DNA from: Clostridia bacterium
GTDB lineage: Bacteria > Bacillota > Clostridia > Christensenellales > DTU072
Assembly (NCBI GenBank): GCA_017533505.1
Contig: JAFXIB010000025.1
Coordinates: 1-44,368 of the forward strand
Direction: 5' to 3'
DNA: 44,368 nucleotides
The number at the start of each line of letters is the position of its first letter. The first letter of the stretch is position 1. Shown piece by piece: positions 34,667-41,617 of this stretch. The notes below the pieces were generated by a model. That model was not told the DNA's origin. It saw only the letters and a list, made by a program, of their open reading frames with translations, and searched no databases. Both the position numbers and the translations under genes were made by a program.

Positions 34667-35482
34667 CTAATCCTTAATAAGTGTAAGTGGTTTGAGTGTG
34701 ATATCCTCATCGCTTGCAAGCGCGATAGCTTTACTTAATTTACTACTGAACCTTTCTTTATCGCTTTCTAAAGCGATAAAACCTGCTCCGGCGCCCGTCA
34801 TGGTTACCCTTTCGAATCCAGCTTCCAAGAGTAAATGTTTACTTTTGAGAATTTCTGGCTCGAGAGTAATTGCGCTTCGCTCCAAAGCATTGAATGGAAT
34901 ATAATCCGACAAAAACTGCTCCGAGCTACCTTCTTCTCCCCCTATCTTATCGTAAAGGGCAAAAACTTCGCAGGTGTTGAGTGACTTTTTGCCGTAAGCA
35001 AGTAGCACATAGGTTTCTTTTAGTTCAATAGGAGTAATCTTTTCTCCCCTACCCCTAACAATTGATGCACCCTTGCTTTTTAGAACTGGTACATCTCCAC
35101 CAAGAGTAACCAAAAAGTCGTTATCAAAGGTTTTACCTGTGAGCATTTCGTAGCCACGCGCTATTGCACCTCCGTCAACAGCCGAGCCACCTACTCCTAT
35201 CCCTTGTGGGACAGCTTTTGATATTTTGATATCAACTCCTGGCAAATCGTAGCGTTCCATTAGTGCTACTGCAAGATTGTAGGCATTGTCTGGACAAAAG
35301 GTTTCGCCGGTAAGATAGGTTACGCTAACTTCCTTGTCATTCCTAATTGACATCGTAACCTTGTCACACATATCCACCTTTGCCATAACGGAGTCCAACA
35401 TGTGGAAGCCATCCTTGACACCGGTAATTGCAAGCGAAAGGTTAACCTTTGCATATCCATTTAGCACTACAAAATTTTCCAT
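34667..35482 (-). CDS. ispE: 4-diphosphocytidyl-2-C-methyl-D-erythritol kinase IspE
   Basis: 271 residues from the ATG at 35482. A longer frame from a TTG at 35524 adds only an AT-rich stretch (YIYYIIKT) that overlaps the promoter, so I reject it. GHMP kinase fold of the non-mevalonate isoprenoid pathway: N-terminal GYAKVNLSL (catalytic Lys), DGFHMLDSVM, and the ATP loop PQGIGVGGSAVDGGA, which departs from the common GLGGGSSDAAA in its middle. Later TGAGAG is the GHMP motif 3. A TATAAT box ends 8 nt before the ATG with no ribosome site, so the mRNA is probably leaderless. It leads the glycogen genes and lies downstream of the SPOCS/LysM gene. Confidence 0.93.
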   Translation of the reverse strand: MENFVVLNGYAKVNLSLAITGVKDGFHMLDSVMAKVDMCDKVTMSIRNDKEVSVTYLTGETFCPDNAYNLAVALMERYDLPGVDIKISKAVPQGIGVGGSAVDGGAIARGYEMLTGKTFDNDFLVTLGGDVPVLKSKGASIVRGRGEKITPIELKETYVLLAYGKKSLNTCEVFALYDKIGGEEGSSEQFLSDYIPFNALERSAITLEPEILKSKHLLLEAGFERVTMTGAGAGFIALESDKERFSSKLSKAIALASDEDITLKPLTLIKD

Positions 35483-35489
35483 TGTCTTT

Positions 35490-35518
35490 ATTATATAATA
35501 TATATAAAATAAAAACAA
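35490..35518 (-). promoter_or_regulatory. Promoter of the ispE-glgBCDAP operon (leaderless type)
   Basis: Minus strand TTGTTT (35518-35513), 17-bp spacer, TATAAT (35495-35490). The usual +1 falls at about 35483, one base before the ispE ATG. It lies just after the SPOCS-gene terminator, so it should be the main promoter of the glycogen operon. Confidence 0.6.
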
Positions 35519-35540
35519 TACCAAAAGCTCAAAAAATCGT

Positions 35541-35568
35541 AAAAAATTCGGCGGAATATACCGCCGAA
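35541..35568 (-). terminator. Intrinsic terminator of the SPOCS/LysM gene
   Basis: Minus-strand TTCGGCGG, loop of 6, CCGCCGAA, followed by TTTTTT. Perfect 8-bp GC-rich stem. It separates the SPOCS gene from the ispE operon. Confidence 0.9.
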
Positions 35569-35604
35569 AGAAAGGGAAAACCGATTAAGATGTCATTTTA
35601 TGAC

Positions 35605-37062
35605 TTATAGGGGATGATATAAAAGCACCTTGTCCCCAGCTTTAAGAGGTAAACTCAAGTCTGGATTGAGCTGGAGTAGCTCTTCTTCATCACTTCGCAA
35701 TGCTTTTGCGCAGTCAAACAAAGTTTCGCCTTCACCCACCAAATATACGCTAATTACAGAGTCATTTTTGATTCTCTCGCCAAGCTCTTCTACATCTTCA
35801 AGGTAGCTGATAACCTTTTCTGTATAGCCTTCAATAGTGATAGCAAGATTGCCACTTACTTCAACAGCTGAACCATAACGAAGCCTACAATTGATGTTGG
35901 ATACTTTGATATCAAGTGAAAGATTGTCGGTGCACTCAATCTTCTCACGAAGCGCAATGGAAAATGGTACTTCTGTTACCACCCTTTCTAAAGCACCACC
36001 ATCAAGCTTCAAAAGAGCTTCCAAGCATACTATACCTTGAATGGTAGCATCAGGAGTAAGACTCAAACTGCTTGCTCCAACATAGGGAGCACTGATACAA
36101 AGGATTTCTTCTGCATCAGTTATGCTTTCAAATGGAACAACCTCTGAAAATCTTTCATCCACCTTAACACAACAACTGCTATCTGGCACAACTGCATCAG
36201 CTTTTTTGAGTACAACTTCCTTTGTCTTGCTGTACGCATCAATAGGATACTCTACTTCAGCACTATCCAAATAGTAACCACCTACGCTTAAAAGTAATTC
36301 AACCTCAACTTCTGCGCCATCATCACTTTCAGTAGTAACGATGGATACGCTCAAAGGCTTGAGTAGATGAGCAATTTTTGAAGACTCACTTACACCCTCT
36401 TCTTGGAGCTCCAAATGGAATGGTGCAAGGAAGGTTTCGCCTAAAATCTCCCCACCAAAAAGATGTGTCGCATAAACAGTCGCCTCACCATCAATTTCCC
36501 ATATATCTGTAGCTTGAGATACATTTTTTACACAAATATTGGCACATGCTGTCAAAATTTTGCCAAGCTTATGTTTGCAAGAAACATTGCTTGTTACCAC
36601 ACATTCTGTACCCCTCAACGGAGCTATTGTGGTTGCTTTTAGAGTAGCATTTTTTGTGACAAGTTCACCGCCTTCCAACGAGCTAAAACCACCACTAATT
36701 TGCATAACGCCCTTTTGCTCAAGCATTACCCTAACCTTAATTTTAGTTAGCCCATGATACTCAACCCCTGTAACAATGGTATCAATAAGAACGCCTTGAA
36801 CATTTACGCACGAACACCTTATTGCATTGGTTTGCTCCGATACATCTTCCTTCAATTCAACAAGACCATCTTCTGTTTGATAAATAGCTTTGATAGTTAG
36901 AAGATACTTAACCCTAATTTCATTTGAATGAATGTCACATTCAATGGTACGAGCTTCGGCGCAAAGTGATAGTATTTTTGTTGCGTTTTCAAGATAGATT
37001 TCCTTGCTCTCATAAAATTGGCAAGGTGTGAGATTTTGTAGCTTATCGCATTTGATATACAT
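35605..37062 (-). CDS. SPOCS (DUF3794) and LysM domain spore-coat-type protein
   Basis: 485 residues. Residues 1-430 hold about three copies of the beta-rich SPOCS/DUF3794 fold (YLLTIKAIYQTEDG, IDTIVTGVEYHG). The last about 50 residues are a LysM domain (YLVGEGETLFDCAKALRSDEE ... LPLKAGDKVLLY), a peptidoglycan-binding module. This architecture is known in sporulation proteins of Clostridia (SpoVID/SafA-like family); spore-coat assembly is the likely role. In many Clostridia it sits between veg and ispE, as here. The ATG at 37062 has AAGGGGG. It ends in a strong terminator. Confidence 0.88.
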   Translation of the reverse strand: MYIKCDKLQNLTPCQFYESKEIYLENATKILSLCAEARTIECDIHSNEIRVKYLLTIKAIYQTEDGLVELKEDVSEQTNAIRCSCVNVQGVLIDTIVTGVEYHGLTKIKVRVMLEQKGVMQISGGFSSLEGGELVTKNATLKATTIAPLRGTECVVTSNVSCKHKLGKILTACANICVKNVSQATDIWEIDGEATVYATHLFGGEILGETFLAPFHLELQEEGVSESSKIAHLLKPLSVSIVTTESDDGAEVEVELLLSVGGYYLDSAEVEYPIDAYSKTKEVVLKKADAVVPDSSCCVKVDERFSEVVPFESITDAEEILCISAPYVGASSLSLTPDATIQGIVCLEALLKLDGGALERVVTEVPFSIALREKIECTDNLSLDIKVSNINCRLRYGSAVEVSGNLAITIEGYTEKVISYLEDVEELGERIKNDSVISVYLVGEGETLFDCAKALRSDEEELLQLNPDLSLPLKAGDKVLLYHPL

Positions 37063-37122
37063 TCGGTAACCCCCTTGTGTTTCTACATAATGCTATGCAA
37101 TAGGATTACCCAATATTACAAA

Positions 37123-37398
37123 TTAAATTTTCCTTCTCAAAAATAATATGCTGTTTGATGCAATATCGGCATAAGAGAAAGTGCCCACTCCACCATCTGT
37201 CAAGCGCACGGTAAACACATTGGGATAAGTGTTTTCTATTTCACCCTCATAGGTTTCAATTTTATTCCTACCTCTATTTACCTTGAGGATAAGTGGAGTT
37301 CCTTTCATATTATTTAGTTTTTTAATAGTTACTTCTTTATCGATATTATTAGGATTTCGCATATATGGATTATTACCAAAGCACCAATTTTTATCCAT
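37123..37398 (-). CDS. veg: Veg family protein
   Basis: 91 residues. ILKVNRGRNKIETYEGEIENTYPNVFTVRL followed by FSYADI matches the small Veg fold; B. subtilis Veg (about 86 residues) affects biofilm formation. The neighbourhood (veg, SPOCS/LysM, ispE) is the usual Clostridia order. The start is doubtful: the ATG at 37398 follows directly on the T-tract of the ileS terminator and has no ribosome site. An in-frame ATG at 37365 would give 80 residues and also lacks a ribosome site. Expression may rely on terminator read-through. Confidence 0.85.
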   Translation of the reverse strand: MDKNWCFGNNPYMRNPNNIDKEVTIKKLNNMKGTPLILKVNRGRNKIETYEGEIENTYPNVFTVRLTDGGVGTFSYADIASNSILFLRRKI

Positions 37399-37423
37399 AA
37401 AAAAAGGAATGATTGCTCATTCC
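37399..37423 (-). terminator. Intrinsic terminator of ileS
   Basis: Minus strand GGAATGA, GCAA loop, TCATTCC, then seven T directly before the veg ATG. The stem is 7 bp. It lies 27 bp after the ileS stop. Confidence 0.88.
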
Positions 37424-37449
37424 CTTTTTGTAATATTGTTGATTTTATA

Positions 37450-40400
37450 CTATCTTGCAAGCTTAACTGTGATTGCGTTATCTTGAACGGTGATAACCTT
37501 TTCTGCTTCTGGAGCATCAACGGTTGCGATTGCTGTTGCCAAAATATCAGTTGCAATCTTGGACTCAAACTTTGCGATAGCATCCTTTGCTACTTGTGAG
37601 TCAGTTGTGATTTCACAAACGATTCTTTGTTCAACTGCAAAACCAGCTTCCTTTCTCATAACTTGAATTTGACGAACAAGCTCTCTTACAATACCTTCTG
37701 CGATGAGTTCATCATCAAGTGTGGTATCAAGAGCAAGTGTTCTGCCGTTTTCGGTTGTTACGATAAAGCCTTGCTTTGGACGATTGTGAGCATCAAACAA
37801 GTTGCCCTTTAGGTCAACGAAATCGCCAAGGTTTACAGAATCAGCCTTAACCATGTTGTCGAGTGCGTTGTAGCCATCTTGGTCGAGAGAGTCAACAAGC
37901 TTCTTGAGCTTTTGAGCTTCGCCCTTGAGAGCAGCACCAGCAACACGGAAGTTTACGGTATAGTATACATCGTTGTAAACAGCAGTATCTGCGCTAAATA
38001 CGATTTCCTTAACATTTAGTTCGTCCTTAATTGTATTTACCAGAGCGCCAGCTGCTTTTACATCATCGTCACTTGCGGTAACAAAAAGGCGTGATAAGGG
38101 TTGCTTAACTTTGATTTGTGCTTCATTACGCATTCTTTGTGCAGTTGCGATAATGTCACGAGCAATGGTGGTTTCGGTTAAAATATTTTCTTCTTCTGGG
38201 ATATCCAAAGGTGTTGGATAAGAAGTAAGATGAATGCTGATTGGGGCATCCTTTTCGATTTCTCTAACTGTATTTTGATAGATGTAATCGGTGATGAAAG
38301 GAGTGATTGGTGCCATGATGCCAAGGGTTGCCTTGATAGCTTGATACAAGCACCAGTAAGCATTCATTTGGTCTACTTCGTCAGTTGACTTCCAGAAGCG
38401 CTTACGGTTGATACGGATATACCAGTTGGATACATCGTCTACATAAGCTTCAAATTCCTTAACAAGAGCAGAGTGACGGAATGTTTCCATAGAGTTCTTT
38501 GCAAACTTGATGAAGGCATTTGTACGGTTTAGTAGCCACTTGTCGCTATGTGTGAGCTTTGCATAGTCAATCTTATGTGATGCAATATCAGGATTGTCAA
38601 TAGCAGCATAGAGATTGAAGAATACATAAATGTTACAGAATCCAAGCATCTTTCTTCTTGCTTCGTCAGCAAGATTGTAGCCGAAACGAACATCAGATGC
38701 AATGGGGTTTGCCATGAACATATAACGAATGGTATCTGCGCCCATCTTTTCGGCAGCTTCGTCAAAACGAATCATGTAGCCGGTCTTGCTGAACTTGCCA
38801 CCATCTTCCTTGATAACTGAAGAGTGAGCAACAACTTGCTTATATGGAGCCTTTCCTGTTAGGGTTACACTCATAAATAGAAGTGAGTAGAACCAAAGTC
38901 TGATTTGCTCCTTCATTTCGATAACAAGGTCGCTTGGGAAGTTGTTGTTGAAGTATTCTTTGTCGCTAAAGTATTTCTTTGTTGAGAATGGAGTGATACC
39001 TGCGTCAAGCCAGCAGTCACCAACTTCTGGTACTCTTTCAACCAACTCGCCACAATTCTCATAATGGATTTTTACTTCGTCAATATATGGCTTGTGGAGG
39101 TGTGGCACATTGTCGATGTTACCATGCTCACTGCGTTCGATGAGTTCTTCCTTGGAGCCGATTACTGTAACATGTCCACACTTCTTGCAGACATAGAAAG
39201 GTAGTGGTAGACCATAGAATCTCTTACGGCTGATGTTCCAGTCGCCCATGTTGTTCAACCAGTCAAGCATACGCTTTCCTGCAAATTCGGGTTCCCATTT
39301 TACGGTTTTAGCAGCCTCAATCATCAAAGGCTTGATTTCGTCTGTACGAATACTCCATTCGTCAACGAGCTTGAATACAACAGGAGTCTTACATCTCCAG
39401 CACTTTGGATAGCTGTGGGTGTAAAGCTCGGTCTTGTAAAGCTTGTTTTGAGCTTCAAGAGCCTTTACAACATCGTCAACGAGGTCGGTGGTCTTCATGC
39501 CTGTGAATTGACCAAAGCCTTCGGTAATAACGCCTTCGTCATCGATAGGACAAATGGTTGGGATACCAAGCTTTTTGCCAAGTTCAAAGTCTTCTGCACC
39601 ACAGCCAGGAGCAATGTGAACAACACCAGTACCTTCGGTTGCATCAACATCTTCCCATGGAACGATGGTGTGTGTGAATTGTTGGCACTCAAAATCTTCA
39701 AAGCAAGTCTTGTATTCCTTGCCAATGAGTTCTGCGCCCTTGAATGGGTCGGATACTTCTACGATATCGCCCTTGAGCTTGCCAAGAGCATTTTTGCCAA
39801 CGATAAGGTTTGCATCGTCGCTCTTAACCTTTACGCGAACATATTCGATTTCGGGGTTAACAGCAAGTGCGCAGTTTGATGTTAGTGTCCAAGGAGTGGT
39901 TGTCCAAAGGATAATCTTATCATTGGTGCCAACGATAGGTAGCTTTGCATAAATGGAAAGGTGTTCCATGTCAGCATAAGAACCACTCATTTCGTGGTCG
40001 GATAGTGATGTTCCACAACGGGGACACCATGGCATTGGACGATGTGACTTTACAAGCCAGCCCTTTTCGTTACATACCTTGAGGAAGTGCCAAATGGAAG
40101 TGATGTTAAGGTCGGTATTGGTAAAATAGCTGTTTTCCCAATCCATCCATTGACCAAGTCTCTTGGATTGCTCGGTGATAACACCAGCAAACTTCTTAAC
40201 TCTATCCATGCACTTTGTGGTAAATTTATCTACGCCGTAACGGGTAATATCGCTCTTAACTTCGATGCCGAGATCCTTTTCGGTTTCAACTTCAACCCAA
40301 AGACCTTGGGAGTCAAACCCGTTTTGATATTGACAGCTCTTACCAAGCATAGCATTATACTTGATATACATATCCTTCATAGTTCTGCCCCATGAGTGGT

Positions 40401-40566
40401 GAATACCCATTGGGTTGTTAGCTGTGATAGGACCATCGAGGAAGCGGAAACGTTCTCCGTCCTTATTCTTTTCAACAAGTTTTTCGAAGCATTTTTCGTC
40501 TTGCCAGAACTTGAGGGTGGCTTTTTCCATTGCCACAAAATCGGGTGTAGAATTTTCTTTTCTCAT
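37450..40566 (-). CDS. ileS: Isoleucyl-tRNA synthetase IleS (long, type-2-like)
   Basis: 1038 residues, the length of the eukaryote-like IleRS2 form (IleRS1 of B. subtilis is about 920). It charges tRNA-Ile. HIGH motif as GIHHSWGR near residue 55; the KMSKS loop reads GGKFSKTGY, a substitution of the Met; zinc-ligand cysteine pairs include CPRCG (about 183-187), CWRC and CKKCG. The Ile editing domain (TTPWTLTSNCALAVNP) is present. Start ATG at 40566 with a GGAG site. Own promoter with a palindrome around the -10; no T-box leader is visible, since the space to the promoter is only about 30 nt. Type assignment is from length and motif style only. Confidence 0.95.
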   Translation of the reverse strand: MRKENSTPDFVAMEKATLKFWQDEKCFEKLVEKNKDGERFRFLDGPITANNPMGIHHSWGRTMKDMYIKYNAMLGKSCQYQNGFDSQGLWVEVETEKDLGIEVKSDITRYGVDKFTTKCMDRVKKFAGVITEQSKRLGQWMDWENSYFTNTDLNITSIWHFLKVCNEKGWLVKSHRPMPWCPRCGTSLSDHEMSGSYADMEHLSIYAKLPIVGTNDKIILWTTTPWTLTSNCALAVNPEIEYVRVKVKSDDANLIVGKNALGKLKGDIVEVSDPFKGAELIGKEYKTCFEDFECQQFTHTIVPWEDVDATEGTGVVHIAPGCGAEDFELGKKLGIPTICPIDDEGVITEGFGQFTGMKTTDLVDDVVKALEAQNKLYKTELYTHSYPKCWRCKTPVVFKLVDEWSIRTDEIKPLMIEAAKTVKWEPEFAGKRMLDWLNNMGDWNISRKRFYGLPLPFYVCKKCGHVTVIGSKEELIERSEHGNIDNVPHLHKPYIDEVKIHYENCGELVERVPEVGDCWLDAGITPFSTKKYFSDKEYFNNNFPSDLVIEMKEQIRLWFYSLLFMSVTLTGKAPYKQVVAHSSVIKEDGGKFSKTGYMIRFDEAAEKMGADTIRYMFMANPIASDVRFGYNLADEARRKMLGFCNIYVFFNLYAAIDNPDIASHKIDYAKLTHSDKWLLNRTNAFIKFAKNSMETFRHSALVKEFEAYVDDVSNWYIRINRKRFWKSTDEVDQMNAYWCLYQAIKATLGIMAPITPFITDYIYQNTVREIEKDAPISIHLTSYPTPLDIPEEENILTETTIARDIIATAQRMRNEAQIKVKQPLSRLFVTASDDDVKAAGALVNTIKDELNVKEIVFSADTAVYNDVYYTVNFRVAGAALKGEAQKLKKLVDSLDQDGYNALDNMVKADSVNLGDFVDLKGNLFDAHNRPKQGFIVTTENGRTLALDTTLDDELIAEGIVRELVRQIQVMRKEAGFAVEQRIVCEITTDSQVAKDAIAKFESKIATDILATAIATVDAPEAEKVITVQDNAITVKLAR

Positions 40567-40586
40567 ATTATACTCCGTATAAAAGT

Positions 40587-40630
40587 TTTGTACGCGCTTG
40601 ATTATATCACACGTGCGCGTACAAATACAA
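40587..40630 (-). promoter_or_regulatory. ileS promoter flanked by an 11-bp inverted repeat
   Basis: Minus strand TTGTAT (40630-40625), 18-bp spacer, TATAAT (40606-40601). TTTGTACGCGC (40587-40597) and GCGCGTACAAA (40615-40625) are perfect inverted copies around the -10, a probable operator or a hairpin at the 5' end of the message. Confidence 0.6.
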
Positions 40631-40666
40631 ATGTTTTTATTAAATTATTAATATATAAAGGGTGGT

Positions 40667-41404
40667 TTATGCGTTTAAGCGAATTGTGCCGACAAAAATC
40701 TCGTAGTTATCGGTGTCTTCGGGAGTGAAAATATAGGTGTAATCAGCACTTTGATTTCTCATGATTTCTTGACCTTCTGCCCAAGCTATTGTGCCTTTAA
40801 TTTTTTGTGTATCACTTAACACAAGTGGCATTTCGTCAAGAGAGTTGATGCTGGAAGGAATATTGATTGGGTTAATATATGTGATATCGCTGTCCTTTAG
40901 CTGTGCTTTTTTGACAACAATCTTTATGGTCTTGTTTACAACACTATATGCACTATCGCTTGGAGTAAACTTAACTGCAAAATCATATCCACTATCGCTT
41001 GCATCCCCTACTGTTGTTTCCTTATCAAGCACAAAAGCCCAACCAGTGGTGAAATACTTGGTAGCAACATCTTCCAATGTTTCACCATAGCTAACAACAT
41101 AACTATCCAAAATTGCAATATACTCTGGGGACTCGGTACCATCTGTCTTTTGGAGTTTTGGCAAAACAAAATAAGCTGTGATGCCACATTGCGTGCAAGC
41201 TCGTAGCTCTCTGCCGTCGGCATCATATGTTGGTGCTTTGTTGCTATCCCCTTCAACCTTAACAAAGTTATGTTCGGTGCATTTTACACCATCAGTATCG
41301 TCGTCCCCTACGCAACCAACACAAAAAGCACTCACCATAACGCATACAGCAAGCGCCAAAACAACGAGCCACCTATTAAGTTTTTTAGCTTTCAACTTAT
41401 CCAT
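40667..41404 (-). CDS. Small exported lipoprotein-like protein, function unknown
   Basis: 245 residues. A signal peptide (RWLVVLALAVCVMVSAFCVG) ends near C31 (CVGC); -3 is Cys, so the lipobox is not canonical. Residues 38-75 hold a CxEH...CTQCG segment like those in secreted cell-surface repeat proteins (AxTYDADGRELRACTQCG). The rest reads as two MBG/Ig-like beta domains (SYGETLEDVA, KTIKIVVKKAQL), a fold often in such surface proteins. A consensus promoter places +1 at about the ATG; no ribosome site. It lies between ileS and the nuclease gene and has no partner nearby. Confidence 0.8.
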   Translation of the reverse strand: MDKLKAKKLNRWLVVLALAVCVMVSAFCVGCVGDDDTDGVKCTEHNFVKVEGDSNKAPTYDADGRELRACTQCGITAYFVLPKLQKTDGTESPEYIAILDSYVVSYGETLEDVATKYFTTGWAFVLDKETTVGDASDSGYDFAVKFTPSDSAYSVVNKTIKIVVKKAQLKDSDITYINPINIPSSINSLDEMPLVLSDTQKIKGTIAWAEGQEIMRNQSADYTYIFTPEDTDNYEIFVGTIRLNA

Positions 41405-41410
41405 ATTTAC

Positions 41411-41439
41411 ATTTTATCAAATGCCACAAACAATGTCAA
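41411..41439 (-). promoter_or_regulatory. Consensus promoter of the small lipoprotein gene, leaderless type
   Basis: Minus strand TTGACA (41439-41434), exact 17-bp spacer, TAAAAT (41416-41411), then 6 nt to the ATG at 41404. The expected +1 coincides with the start codon. Confidence 0.75.
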
Positions 41440-41583
41440 TACTATATTCTATAATAGCATTTTAGGCAACCTTAAAAGCAATTTTAAGAGCCTATTTGCA
41501 ATAGGTTAATATTCGTTTAAAATTATCTGTCACTTTTAATTTTATAAAAATAGCAACCATATTGGGTCGCTACATTTTTGTTG

Positions 41584-41617
41584 GTGAAGTAGTGGCAAGT
41601 GTAGTCGACCACTTCAC
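41584..41617 (-). terminator. Imperfect hairpin at the end of the zinc-finger nuclease gene
   Basis: GTGAAGTAGTGG (41584-41595) pairs with CCACTTCAC (41609-41617), with a bulge, spanning the stop codon. No T-tract follows, so its terminator role is weak. Confidence 0.4.

Noticed and set aside
35483..35524. Longer IspE start at a TTG (35524)
   Set aside because: The extra residues are AT-derived and overlap the -10/-35; the ATG at 35482 begins the conserved kinase N-terminus.
40567..40666. T-box riboswitch upstream of ileS
   Set aside because: Only about 30 nt separate the predicted start of the transcript from the ATG and no T-box-type antiterminator is visible.
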